Shown here piece after piece: positions 37,146 through 46,013 of a stretch of 64,000 nt of DNA. The DNA is from Anaerovorax sp. IOR16 (GTDB lineage Bacteria > Bacillota > Clostridia > Peptostreptococcales > Anaerovoracaceae): the NCBI RefSeq assembly GCF_017168145.1, contig NZ_JADQTL010000010.1, forward strand, positions 310,001 through 374,000, in the 5' to 3' direction. Both the position numbers and the translations under genes were made by a program. Numbering within the stretch: position 1 is the first letter of the stretch; every line of letters starts with the position of its first letter. Below the pieces are notes generated by a model that was given only the letters and a program-made list of their open reading frames with translations, was not told where the DNA came from and searched no databases.

Positions 37146-38351
37146 TTATAAAGAAATTCTCTCTGTTCCAACGCCCTGTGCATATTGATATGCATAAACT
37201 GCTAAATCATAGTTCGCAATCGCCTTTGCAAGATTCATTTCTGCTTCAAACTTACTTATTTCTTCACTTTGTACATCCGTTAATGTCTTAAGCCCTGCAT
37301 CATAAGAAATCATCGCTAATCGGTATTTTTCTTTTGCAAGCGCTGCAGTATCCTTTTCAGTTTGTAGCTGTGCTTTTGCCTCTTGTAACTCCATATACTT
37401 TTTACGGATTTCTTTTTCAATCTCAAGAGGCTGATTTTTTAAGTTTTGCTCATAACGCATATATGAGACCTTCTCATTCAAATAGGTAGATGATGTCTTA
37501 GAAACAGTATATTGTAAATGATCTAATAAGATAGCCTTTGTCTCTACATCAAGCTTTGCTCTTTTAATTTCCATACGATTTGCCTTTGCATTTGCAATCG
37601 CCTTATCTAAAGTAACAGAAGGCATTTCTAGAGTTTCTAAACGATCCGTAAACGCGATACTTTGCATTAATGGATAACCTAAGCGAATATTAAATGCCAT
37701 CTTTAAATTATCCAAAGCAATCTTTGCTTCTAATACTCCAGTTTCTGCTGTGGCTAACCCAGTTTTGGCTGATTGTAAATCTATTTTTGCAGCAACACCT
37801 AAATCAAATTTCTTCTGTACATTATTTAAAATTGTTTTTTGTGTCTTAAAATGATCTTCTGCAGCCTTCAGAGAATCCTGTGCCTGTAATATATTATAAT
37901 ATAAATTTATGGTATCACTTTCAATTCGATTCATGTCTGCTTTGTAATTATTTTCTACATTAGCCTGTGCAAAATCTCTTGTAAGCTTACTTACTTTCTG
38001 CTGAATCACAGATTCGCCCGATGACCTTATAATTTCACTCAGCCCATCCGATTTCTGTAATTCTTTATATAACCTGCGTGCACTTTCACTGTAACCAGCT
38101 GCAATTGCTTGATCTGCTTTTTTATTTAATTCCGCAGCCTCAGCATCGATCCCCTGTGTTTGCATACGTTTAATGGCATCCTTTAAAGACAATTTTATCG
38201 AAACCCCAGTAAAATCTACACTTGTCTTTGTTTCTGCTATGGTTGTTTCTGCTATATTGTTAGGTGATTTTACTTCTTCCGCAAAGGCAAATGTACTAGC
38301 AGACAAAATCAATGTGCTTACCAGCAGCCAACTTAAACTTTTCTTATTCAT
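37146..38351 (-). CDS. TolC-family protein (first copy)
   Basis: A 401-residue protein with a signal peptide (about 1-24, ending TFAFAEE). The rest is long amphipathic helices arranged as two repeats, the pattern of the TolC/outer membrane efflux family. Blocks such as GVAAKIDLQSAKTGLATAE and NYDLAVYAYQYAQGVGTERI recur in the protein at 54030-55298. I see no clear amphipathic strands where TolC has its membrane barrel. It sits next to SLH-protein genes, so a role in the cell-surface layer or in export through the wall is possible. GAGGAGAGG precedes ATG 38351. Confidence 0.75.
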   Translation of the reverse strand: MNKKSLSWLLVSTLILSASTFAFAEEVKSPNNIAETTIAETKTSVDFTGVSIKLSLKDAIKRMQTQGIDAEAAELNKKADQAIAAGYSESARRLYKELQKSDGLSEIIRSSGESVIQQKVSKLTRDFAQANVENNYKADMNRIESDTINLYYNILQAQDSLKAAEDHFKTQKTILNNVQKKFDLGVAAKIDLQSAKTGLATAETGVLEAKIALDNLKMAFNIRLGYPLMQSIAFTDRLETLEMPSVTLDKAIANAKANRMEIKRAKLDVETKAILLDHLQYTVSKTSSTYLNEKVSYMRYEQNLKNQPLEIEKEIRKKYMELQEAKAQLQTEKDTAALAKEKYRLAMISYDAGLKTLTDVQSEEISKFEAEMNLAKAIANYDLAVYAYQYAQGVGTERISL

Positions 38352-38391
38352 AAAAACCTCTCCTCTTTACCCCATTTCCGTTATTCAACGA

Positions 38392-39627
38392 TTAATATCC
38401 TATTTTTGATGCTTGCTTACTTTCGACAATAATTATTACATTTGCAAGATCACATGAATCATCAATAACATCATAAGCACGTATTACACTGTCCTTCGTA
38501 ATATCACTTAAGCTTGCACTTTCATACCCATCAATCTGTCCACCAGAAAACGTTGCAAGATAAAATGATGCATCTTTAATTGCAGTAAAATCCTCTTCGC
38601 TACCTCCATTTGAAACAGAAATTAAACTACCATTTCGATTTGTAACTTTACTCCATCCTGAAGTCAGCTCTTCAAAATGTTTTGCTTTCAATACTTTTCC
38701 GTCTGTTGCAATGTCTTTTACAACTCCATTTACTACATTTAAAGTATATAATACTCCGTCATAATCTATAGGGTTGGGTATATTACATTTTGTGTCAGTA
38801 TTTAAATAACAAATATCATCACCAATCAAAAACTCAAGCTGATATACACTCTCTCCGTCCTTATTCACCACCTTGGCAGTATCTAAGATCATTCCATATG
38901 CACGTCCGGAGTAGTTTGCCAATTTCCCGCTGGATTCCACTCTATTTTCCTGATCTGCAGAATCGCTATCCTTATCTTTTTTGTCAGTAATAGTAGAATC
39001 TTTTATCTCTTCATCCTTAACAATTCTATCTACTGCTAGATTAACAATCAATGCAGCATTCCCTCTGGTAGCCGCTTCATTAAAGTCTAGATTAGTATTA
39101 TCCGTAATCACAGCATTTAAAATACCGAGCTCAGTTGCCTTATTTAAATAATTATTAGGCCAGCTTCCTTCTAATTCGCTAGATTTATAACCCATCGCAT
39201 TAATCAGCATTGCAACTAATTCTGAATAAGAAACCGTCTGACTTGGTTTAAATCTTCCATTTCCGTATCCAGTTACAATATCTTTTGCTGCAGCGTAATT
39301 AATACTTGCTTTAGCCCAAGTATAGCCGCCTTTTAAATCATTAAATCCACTATCTGCGGCTTCCTTTAACTGTGTTTCAGTGGGTTTCAATACTTTTGTT
39401 ACAGCAACACAAGCCTCTGCTCTTGTAATGGTAGCCTCTGGACGATATGTTCCATCTTCAAATCCTGAAATAATACCTTTAGTGATTAAGTTGGCTACAG
39501 CCGTTTCATATTTTGTTCCCTTAACATCACTCATTTTCTGATTCGCAAAATCTGCATCTGCAAATACCATAGTTACATTTCCCAAAACCATTAACATTGT
39601 TAAAACGATTATTAGGTGCTTTTTCAT
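38392..39627 (-). CDS. SLH-domain cell-surface protein
   Basis: A 411-residue exported protein: signal peptide about 1-23 (ending MVFADAD), three S-layer homology repeats at about 25-195 (ISGFEDGTYRPEATITRAEA, VTGYGNGRFKPSQTVSYSEL and a third weaker copy), then a low-complexity linker (KDKDSDSADQ) and a beta-rich C-terminal domain. SLH domains hold proteins to pyruvylated secondary wall polymer. An in-frame ATG lies 30 codons upstream, but ATG 39627 has AAAGGGGGG and starts a proper signal peptide. A good promoter lies at 39689-39717. Confidence 0.9.
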   Translation of the reverse strand: MKKHLIIVLTMLMVLGNVTMVFADADFANQKMSDVKGTKYETAVANLITKGIISGFEDGTYRPEATITRAEACVAVTKVLKPTETQLKEAADSGFNDLKGGYTWAKASINYAAAKDIVTGYGNGRFKPSQTVSYSELVAMLINAMGYKSSELEGSWPNNYLNKATELGILNAVITDNTNLDFNEAATRGNAALIVNLAVDRIVKDEEIKDSTITDKKDKDSDSADQENRVESSGKLANYSGRAYGMILDTAKVVNKDGESVYQLEFLIGDDICYLNTDTKCNIPNPIDYDGVLYTLNVVNGVVKDIATDGKVLKAKHFEELTSGWSKVTNRNGSLISVSNGGSEEDFTAIKDASFYLATFSGGQIDGYESASLSDITKDSVIRAYDVIDDSCDLANVIIIVESKQASKIGY

Positions 39628-39688
39628 TATGTACCCCCCTTTAAATATTTTATTATGTATTAGCATACATGTTTTGTTATACATAGCG

Positions 39689-39717
39689 ATTATATCGCGA
39701 AAAAACACGAATTTCAA
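39689..39717 (-). promoter_or_regulatory. Promoter of the 411-residue SLH protein gene
   Basis: On the minus strand: TTGAAA (39712-39717), 17 bases, TATAAT (39689-39694). The leader is about 55 bases. The -35 is part of a perfect inverted repeat (39712-39742). Confidence 0.75.
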
Positions 39718-39742
39718 GAAACAACTTTATTGTTTCTTGAAA
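39712..39742. repeat. Perfect 13-base inverted repeat over the -35 box
   Basis: Arms 39712-39724 and 39730-39742 are perfectly complementary with a 5-base spacer. It lies between the S-layer gene terminator and the promoter of the next SLH gene and covers that promoter's -35. It could be an operator or a second stem-loop of the terminator region. Confidence 0.7.
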
Positions 39743-39768
39743 CTTAAAGATTTTGTAATATAATCCTT

Positions 39769-39810
39769 ACAAAAACAAACCAAGAGACGGGTATTAAACC
39801 TGTCTCTTGG
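39769..39810 (-). terminator. Terminator of the S-layer protein gene
   Basis: Arms 39780-39792 and 39798-39810 (13 bases, one mismatch) with a 5-base loop; on the minus strand the stem is followed by a T-rich tail (39769-39779). It lies about 40 bases after the stop of the 862-residue SLH protein gene. Confidence 0.8.
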
Positions 39811-39850
39811 AAAAAATGTCTTTCGACTATTCTTTTTGATTTAATTAGGA

Positions 39851-42439
39851 TTAGTAGATAAGAACTACATCCATAACTCTATCTTCGTCACCGTCGATGT
39901 CATAGAATACAGCAGTCTTTCCATCAAGAGCCTTTAAGTCAGATGTGCTTCCGATAGTCCAGTCGCCATCATCTTCTGTATAGATTGCTACCTTGCTGTC
40001 AAGGGTGATTCTATCTCCATTTGTAGAGAATGAAGCACGAACAGCATCAGAAGAAGTAACCTTTGTAGAATCTGCTAAAGTAACGACTCTGCCGCTGTAA
40101 GTAACAGCTGCATCAGATGTCACAGAAATCTTAATCTGAGCATAAGTATCTCCATCACCTATAGCATCTGTAACACTCTTAACAGCTCCATTGGAATCAA
40201 ATGTTAACTTCCAAAGTTTCTGGCCAGCAACTGCATCAGCAGCTGTACTAACATCACCATAAGGAGTGCTCTTTGCGTTGTAAGTTACAGTCTTTCCATC
40301 AATGTAGAATTCGATTTCATAACCAGCATCAGACTTATTCTTTGCCTTGTCAGTTACAACACCGTATACATCATCGCTGATGCTGTAATCATAGATTAAC
40401 ATAGCAACGATCTTGCCATCATCTAATACATAGTCAGCGTGTACATCGTCGGAATCCAATACTTTTTCTAATGTTGTTACACTGTAGTTATCTTCATCTC
40501 TTCTGTCAGCAGAATTCTGAGCAATATTGTATGCGAAGTCTGCAGCATAAATTACAGCATTAGACTTGATAACATAACCGTCGAAGTATCCCTTTTCAGT
40601 TACTTTGTGAGCAGTTGCACCAGCAGCTACAAAGTCATAATCTCCAGCAGCTACATCTTCAAATGTATCAACTACACCATTCTTGTCAACACCATACTTA
40701 ACAATCATTCCAGCTTTATTTTTAGCAAGGAAATCATCATTCCAAGTATCATCCGCATCAACTAAACCAGTAACTGCATCTTCCATTGCATCGCTATCAA
40801 CAGTGAATACTTTATCAGTACCATCGTTTAAGAACAATTTAATTTCTTTGTCAGCGCCGATGCTGGTAGAACCATCTCCAACTTCTAAAGCGACAGCAAA
40901 GTTGTCCGCTTTACCGGAAATAGATTCATAATCATAAGCGAAGCCAAAAGCGTCTAAGAATAATTTTACTTCATCTTCTGTATCGATCTCGTTAGCAGTT
41001 AATTCACCAGCAACACCATTGTCAGCTAATTTAACGCTAGACATTGCATATTTCTTTCCATCAATAGTAAGTTCGTCACCATCAGAATTTCTCTTAGTAA
41101 CTTCGCCAGATACTGTTTCAGCACCTACAGCAACCTTAGTAATTTCGTTGTCAGCACCACCTACGTATACATAAATGATGTTGTCTTCTTTAATATCGCC
41201 TAAAGAATTAACGCCTACTAATTCGAAAGAATTTAAATCGATTTCATCATTTCCATCTAATGTAAATTCTTTTCCTAATAATTTCTGATTGTCTTTGATT
41301 GTTTTGATATCGTCTTCATCAATCTGAGCTTCAGCACTTGCAATCCACTGAGAAGCAGAGTAAACAGTGTCTACAGTTTTGCCAGAAAGATCTACAGCCA
41401 ATGTATAGTAACGATCTTCTACAGCAGAATAAATTTTGTCAGCAGTCATAAAGTTGATTGTCTTATCAACGCCGTTTTCAAATTCTGTGTAATTATCGTC
41501 AACATTCTTATCACCATCATCAGCCATCTTAGAATTAGCTAATTTGTATTCTGTACCATCAGCAGCTTCTAAAATATCAGTGCCATCCCAAGTACCAGTG
41601 ATGAACTTAGATTTAACGTCAGAAATTGCAATAATGCAATCTTCATCGTCACCCTTAGTTACAGTGAATACCTTAGCATATGCACCGATGTATTCTCTGA
41701 TGTTTACTAATGCATCTTCAGCGTCAGCCTGATCAATGATTTTATAATCTTCAGCTTCCTCTACATCTAAGTTAGTAGCAACTTTGATATCTTTGCCATC
41801 TTTGTCTTTTTTGTTTTGGAATACACCATCAGAATCTGCATAACCCATATCTGCAGTTAGCATGTTGTAAAGCATGATAGCGATATCACCTCTGTTTGCA
41901 CCAACTGCACCGCCAGCTTTTACATCATCAGTAAGTCCTAATACTCTAGCCTTCTGCACATAAATTGCAGGCCAGCTTCCATTCATTTCTTTACAAGCTT
42001 TAGTGTAACCTAATGCTGCTACCATCATAGTAATAGCTTCATCATAAGATACAGTCTTTCCAGGCTTGAAAGTTCCATCTCCGTAACCGTTGATGATACC
42101 TAAGCTCTGAGCATATCCTACAAAGCCTTCAGCCCATCCGTAGCCAGCCATATCTTTGAATGTGCTCTTAGAACCAGTTGCATTTGCTTCCAATCCTAAT
42201 TCAGCAATGATTAACTTAGCCATTTCAGCTCTAGTTACGATATTAGCAGGCTTATAAGTGCCGTCTTCGTAACCGCTAACTACTTTTAAAGCAGTTAATA
42301 CTGTTACAGCATCTTCGTAAACGGTGCCTTCAACGTCAGAAGCAACATTTAATGTTGTTTTTGGCGTTGTAGCAAACGCGAATCCGAAGCTTCCAAGTAC
42401 TAGTGTAAGAACTAATACTAATGAAAGTACTTTCTTCAT
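39851..42439 (-). CDS. Probable main S-layer protein with three SLH domains
   Basis: An 862-residue, acidic, Asp/Ala/Val-rich protein. It has a signal peptide (about 1-24, ending FAFATTP), three SLH repeats at about 32-215 (VSGYEDGTYKPANIVTRAEM, INGYGDGTFKPGKTVSYDEA, VGANRGDIAIML) and about 640 residues of beta-rich assembly domain with almost no cysteine. The strong AAGGAGG site, two candidate promoters, a leader stem-loop and a strong terminator all fit very high expression. Codon choice is more uniform than in the neighbouring glycan genes. Attachment is expected through the SLH domains to a secondary wall polymer. Confidence 0.9.
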   Translation of the reverse strand: MKKVLSLVLVLTLVLGSFGFAFATTPKTTLNVASDVEGTVYEDAVTVLTALKVVSGYEDGTYKPANIVTRAEMAKLIIAELGLEANATGSKSTFKDMAGYGWAEGFVGYAQSLGIINGYGDGTFKPGKTVSYDEAITMMVAALGYTKACKEMNGSWPAIYVQKARVLGLTDDVKAGGAVGANRGDIAIMLYNMLTADMGYADSDGVFQNKKDKDGKDIKVATNLDVEEAEDYKIIDQADAEDALVNIREYIGAYAKVFTVTKGDDEDCIIAISDVKSKFITGTWDGTDILEAADGTEYKLANSKMADDGDKNVDDNYTEFENGVDKTINFMTADKIYSAVEDRYYTLAVDLSGKTVDTVYSASQWIASAEAQIDEDDIKTIKDNQKLLGKEFTLDGNDEIDLNSFELVGVNSLGDIKEDNIIYVYVGGADNEITKVAVGAETVSGEVTKRNSDGDELTIDGKKYAMSSVKLADNGVAGELTANEIDTEDEVKLFLDAFGFAYDYESISGKADNFAVALEVGDGSTSIGADKEIKLFLNDGTDKVFTVDSDAMEDAVTGLVDADDTWNDDFLAKNKAGMIVKYGVDKNGVVDTFEDVAAGDYDFVAAGATAHKVTEKGYFDGYVIKSNAVIYAADFAYNIAQNSADRRDEDNYSVTTLEKVLDSDDVHADYVLDDGKIVAMLIYDYSISDDVYGVVTDKAKNKSDAGYEIEFYIDGKTVTYNAKSTPYGDVSTAADAVAGQKLWKLTFDSNGAVKSVTDAIGDGDTYAQIKISVTSDAAVTYSGRVVTLADSTKVTSSDAVRASFSTNGDRITLDSKVAIYTEDDGDWTIGSTSDLKALDGKTAVFYDIDGDEDRVMDVVLIY

Positions 42440-42466
42440 GTTAAAATTCCTCCTTTAAGGCATTTT

Positions 42467-42523
42467 CTTCCGAAGGGGACTCATATGTTTACTTTTTGCG
42501 CAAATCATCCTCCCCTTCTGAAG
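42467..42523 (-). promoter_or_regulatory. Stem-loop in the S-layer mRNA leader
   Basis: Arms 42467-42479 and 42511-42523 pair at 12 of 13 positions around a 31-base loop. It lies within the leader of the 862-residue SLH protein, just upstream of its ribosome binding site. Leader hairpins are known to stabilise some S-layer mRNAs; that role is inferred here. Confidence 0.6.
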
Positions 42524-42585
42524 ATAATTTGACATTATTTATAGAAACGCATATGGATAACCCATTGCATATTCTATCACAGTGA

Positions 42586-42615
42586 ATTATACCCTTATCC
42601 ACTTATTGCCGTCAA
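42586..42615 (-). promoter_or_regulatory. Proximal S-layer gene promoter
   Basis: On the minus strand: TTGACG (42610-42615), 18 bases, TATAAT (42586-42591). Expected leader length is about 140 bases. Confidence 0.75.
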
Positions 42616-42722
42616 CAAAATGGGGGAATTGTAATATTACTGTAATAAAATAATCTAACTTCATATTCACCCAAAAATCGTTGATTTTCATTAAGTTTCA
42701 ATGGAAATCTGTTGTAATTATT

Positions 42723-42750
42723 ATTATATCCATTACAATGAAAATGTCCA
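42723..42750 (-). promoter_or_regulatory. Distal S-layer gene promoter (candidate)
   Basis: On the minus strand: TGGACA (42745-42750), 16 bases, TATAAT (42723-42728). It lies about 130 bases upstream of the proximal promoter and among repeated TTGTAAT/ATTACAA heptamers. Confidence 0.5.
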
Positions 42751-42801
42751 TTACAACGATATTACAAAATGGTTATGCTTTTGGGTCGTAAACAAATAAA
42801 A

Positions 42802-45162
42802 TCATGTCATTTCTGTTAATTGAGGATAGTTTATGCTTCCATCATACTCCCAAACTGCCTTTTCCTCATTTCCATTTAATGCATTCATAATTTCCAGAAT
42901 CAGTTCATCCCCTTTGCTTGTACGCAACGTATCTTTACCAGAAAGCTGTTCTTCGCTAATTTGATATACTTGAGATAAACCAGATGTATTTTGATTGATG
43001 CCTATATTTTTATTTGCCGTATCCTTAAGCCAAAAACAATAATTCAGTGAACCTAAATTTCTTCCTGCAAGACTTCCGCTTTGCCCGGTTTCTGTAATTT
43101 CTCCCGCATTATATGTATTTAGAATACGACCAATATTTTTTCCTATAATACCTCCAATCGCATTTTCACCATGAATTTTACCTGTGTTATAGCTATTACT
43201 AATAAGTGTAGAAGATTGTCCTGCAATTCCGCCTGTATTGCTAGCATCACTTTCTTTCCCTATGCGACCCTCATTATAGCACTTTACAACTTTCGATTTT
43301 TCCTCTTGTTGAAATCCAATAATTCCTCCAATAGAATTTATGCCATTAACTTCACCCTCATTCCAGCAAAGTTGTATTATCCCTTCGTTATTTCCGACAA
43401 TTCCGCCTGCATTTGCTCCATAGACTTTATTAAAATTCGCACATTTATTTAGAACTGCTCGATTTCCTTTTGTATAGCCTGCAATACCACCTGTAACTCC
43501 ATTAGACGTTATATTCCCCTTATTGGTACAATTATATAATGTTACACTTGCATTACTGCTCTCAACTAAACCAACAATCCCCCCTGCATTACCTTTTTCT
43601 CCTTCAACGGTACCATAATTGTTTGAATCTTTCAGTGCATTGCTCGTAACTGCTATATCTTCCCCTTCAAGGCGACCGGCAATGCCTCCAACATTTTGAC
43701 TACCTATTACCGTCCCACGGTGTTCGCATTTATTTAAGCTTTGAATCCCCGCGTGATATACACCAACAACACCTCCAGTATATGTACCCGTACTTTCTAC
43801 TTTAGCGTAGTTTGTACAGCCCGTTAAGTTTCCGCCACTATAGCCAACGACACCTCCTACACTATTTCCTTGTACTATAGAAGTAGAACTTTCCACGGTA
43901 CAATCAGAAATTATGCCTAAGGCATAACCTGCAATGGCTCCTGAATAAATGCCTCCCTTATTTTTTATTTCACTGTCTGTAATCCGGATATTTTGAATTC
44001 GACTGGAAGAACCTGTCCATCCAAATAAACCTGCCGCATCTGCTTTCATTTTCTCTGATCTGCCGTCTTTGTCACTGTTACTATCAATCTTTAATCTGGA
44101 AATGGTATAATGATTGCCATCAAAACACCCAAGAAAAGGAGATTCTTTTGTACCAATCGGTCTCCAATTTCCATTTCGCCAATCTGCAGAAACTTCACCC
44201 ACCGGAGGCGCTTCTATCGCAAAATCTGTTGTTATCTCAATGTTTTGAACCAACTTAAAATAAACGCCCTCTTGATTATGTTCTCTTACATGATCCAATT
44301 GCTCTTGCGTTGCAATTTCATAAGGTGCACTTTCTGTTCCGCTGCCTTGAACAAAAACGCCTTTCGGTAAACGATCAAGTGCTTCCTGATTCGTATCGGA
44401 ACCATCTGCGGTTTGCGGTAGATGTGTTTTCATACATCCACTGATTATAATTGCCGGCTGTGTCGTTGTCGGTTCAGATGTACCTTGTCCTTTCCCGACT
44501 ATTACACTTTCTTTCTTCTTAATCTGCAAAAGAAGCTGTACTGCTTCTGCTCTCGTAATGGCATTCGTCGGACGGAAGTTACCTTCGGAATCTCCCTTCA
44601 TATACCCTTTTTTAAACATCAAGTCCACTGCATTGTATGCCCAAGGGTCGATGAGCGCTTTGTCCTTCGCCGTTTCTGCACCCGAATGACTTTCCGTAAT
44701 GGTAGAAGGAAGAACTGTAGACGCTACTTGTGCCGCTTCCTGACGTGTCATCATCCTGCCGATACCAAAGGTACCATCGGGATACCCCTTAGTCATACCA
44801 CCTTCCACCGCCGTTTTCACCGTTGGAATATACCATTCAATCGGATCAACATCGGAAAAGCTTATCTTTGTGTTTGTTATATCCGGCTTTTGTGTCAATA
44901 TCTTACTCATCAGCGTATAGAACTCTTCCCGCTTAATTAGGTTGTCCGGTAAAAACGTACCGTCCGGATACCCTCCTGCAATATTAAGTCGTACCGCTTC
45001 TTCAATGGTACCCTTTGCCCAATGATTGGAAATATCGGAAAAAACCATGTTTTTTGTTACATTCCCAGCAGGGGTGGTACCCTCTGCAGTTGCTGCAACA
45101 CTACTTATCCCAAAAAACAATGTTACCGAAAGCAAAACCGATGTGATCTTCTTTAAATTCAT
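42802..45162 (-). CDS. SLH-anchored GLUG-repeat surface protein
   Basis: A 786-residue exported protein with a signal peptide (about 1-26) and three SLH domains (about 38-215: AGGYPDGTFLPDNLIKREE, TKGYPDGTFGIGRMMTRQE, MKGDSEGNFRPTNAITRAE). A spacer follows, then about ten GLUG-type repeats at roughly 395-715, each with the pattern NxGxVxGxxxxGGIxG. GLUG repeats form beta-helices in adhesins and surface glycan-binding proteins. It is likely an S-layer-anchored adhesin. The start ATG 45162 follows AAGGGGG, and a promoter lies at 45284-45313. Confidence 0.88.
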   Translation of the reverse strand: MNLKKITSVLLSVTLFFGISSVAATAEGTTPAGNVTKNMVFSDISNHWAKGTIEEAVRLNIAGGYPDGTFLPDNLIKREEFYTLMSKILTQKPDITNTKISFSDVDPIEWYIPTVKTAVEGGMTKGYPDGTFGIGRMMTRQEAAQVASTVLPSTITESHSGAETAKDKALIDPWAYNAVDLMFKKGYMKGDSEGNFRPTNAITRAEAVQLLLQIKKKESVIVGKGQGTSEPTTTQPAIIISGCMKTHLPQTADGSDTNQEALDRLPKGVFVQGSGTESAPYEIATQEQLDHVREHNQEGVYFKLVQNIEITTDFAIEAPPVGEVSADWRNGNWRPIGTKESPFLGCFDGNHYTISRLKIDSNSDKDGRSEKMKADAAGLFGWTGSSSRIQNIRITDSEIKNKGGIYSGAIAGYALGIISDCTVESSTSIVQGNSVGGVVGYSGGNLTGCTNYAKVESTGTYTGGVVGVYHAGIQSLNKCEHRGTVIGSQNVGGIAGRLEGEDIAVTSNALKDSNNYGTVEGEKGNAGGIVGLVESSNASVTLYNCTNKGNITSNGVTGGIAGYTKGNRAVLNKCANFNKVYGANAGGIVGNNEGIIQLCWNEGEVNGINSIGGIIGFQQEEKSKVVKCYNEGRIGKESDASNTGGIAGQSSTLISNSYNTGKIHGENAIGGIIGKNIGRILNTYNAGEITETGQSGSLAGRNLGSLNYCFWLKDTANKNIGINQNTSGLSQVYQISEEQLSGKDTLRTSKGDELILEIMNALNGNEEKAVWEYDGSINYPQLTEMT

Positions 45163-45283
45163 GATTTTTATTTCCCCCTTACTACATTCATCATCATTTT
45201 TTCAAAAAGCTACATTTATATATCTATTTATACACATGATATAAATTAAGATTGCTTTATTAAAACAACCTTCTCATAAAGCT

Positions 45284-45313
45284 ATTATAACCCTCTCGTC
45301 AAAGCAGTGTCCA
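45284..45313 (-). promoter_or_regulatory. Promoter of the GLUG-repeat SLH protein gene
   Basis: On the minus strand: TGGACA (45308-45313), 18 bases, TATAAT (45284-45289). The -35 hexamer is the same as in the distal S-layer promoter. Leader about 115 bases. Confidence 0.65.
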
Positions 45314-45342
45314 GCGTATCTATAGATTTAACCGTTTATACA

Positions 45343-45382
45343 TACAAAAACCACACCCATCAAATGCAGACAAGTGTGGTTT
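45343..45382 (-). terminator. Terminator of the small gene at 45388
   Basis: Arms 45348-45356 and 45374-45382 pair perfectly over 9 bases with a 17-base loop, followed on the minus strand by a short T run. It starts six bases after the stop of the 92-residue gene. Confidence 0.7.
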
Positions 45383-45387
45383 GTTGC

Positions 45388-45666
45388 TTAATTTTTCATA
45401 GAATGCATTACCGAACGTTGTTCAATAATTTGACACAAACGCTCAAACTCCTTTAGCTCTAATACATTCTTTTTCTCATCCTGAATCATATAGATGCTAT
45501 CGCTGTGCTCATTCATAAACGCTACGATATCTTGAAACGATAGAAACGGGTCGATAAATATAACATCTCTCGATCCAATTACGCACACATCCATTCTTTC
45601 CGGAGATATGGATCTTGACTTACTGCGTTTTTCCATCACTTTCACTAAACTATATTTTCCATACAT
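45388..45666 (-). CDS. Small cytosolic protein of unknown function
   Basis: A 92-residue soluble protein. The N-terminal 30 residues are basic (KRSKSRSIS); residues 30-70 look like two or three strands with helices (MDVCVIGSRDVIFIDP, IYMIQDE), and the C-terminus is helical. I recognise no family. ATG 45687 is in frame upstream, but ATG 45666 has GGAGGTGG before it. It is followed by its own terminator and is divergent from the DUF1846-sigI-rsgI operon, so it may be linked to envelope stress control, but nothing shows this directly. Confidence 0.6.
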   Translation of the reverse strand: MYGKYSLVKVMEKRSKSRSISPERMDVCVIGSRDVIFIDPFLSFQDIVAFMNEHSDSIYMIQDEKKNVLELKEFERLCQIIEQRSVMHSMKN

Positions 45667-46013
45667 TACGCCACCTCCATTTTCCATGATCTCCCAATTT
45701 AATAGCCTTTTGCAGGTGCGAAACGATTATAATAATTTGAAACAAAATTAATACAAAGTTATTTTTCACTTTGTTTTTCTATTATACCCTATTCCACATC
45801 AATACGCATTAAAAAAAAATTATATTTTGTGATTATTTTTTCTTTTTGAAGAAACTTGCTTTTTGTTGATACACCTATATTTTTCTGCTATAATTTCAAT
45901 ATTGTTTGGGCATACCGTCCAAAAAAAAGAGAAATATTGGAAACAACACTAAAATTGTTTTATGTAATAAACTTAAAACAATTTATTTCATTGTGTACGG
46001 AATGGGGGAAAAT
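45667..46013. promoter_or_regulatory. Divergent control region of the small gene and the DUF1846-sigI-rsgI operon
   Basis: A gap of about 350 bases. On the plus strand TTGATA (45866-45871), 17 bases, TATAAT (45889-45894) with TGC before the -10 forms a strong promoter; the leader is about 113 bases. On the minus side an ATTATA at about 45728-45733 may be the -10 of the small gene, and a short inverted repeat (ACAAAGT 45753-45759, ACTTTGT 45768-45774) lies just upstream of it. Confidence 0.65.

Noticed and set aside
42625-42770. Spaced ATTACAA copies as a CRISPR-like array
   Set aside because: Units are only 7-10 bases with uneven spacing and no cas genes; they fit regulatory sites better.
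44422-44940. Plus-strand frame of 172 codons opposite the GLUG-repeat SLH gene
   Set aside because: Cys/Arg/Phe-rich composition with no family signal, inside a gene with strong domain evidence on the other strand.
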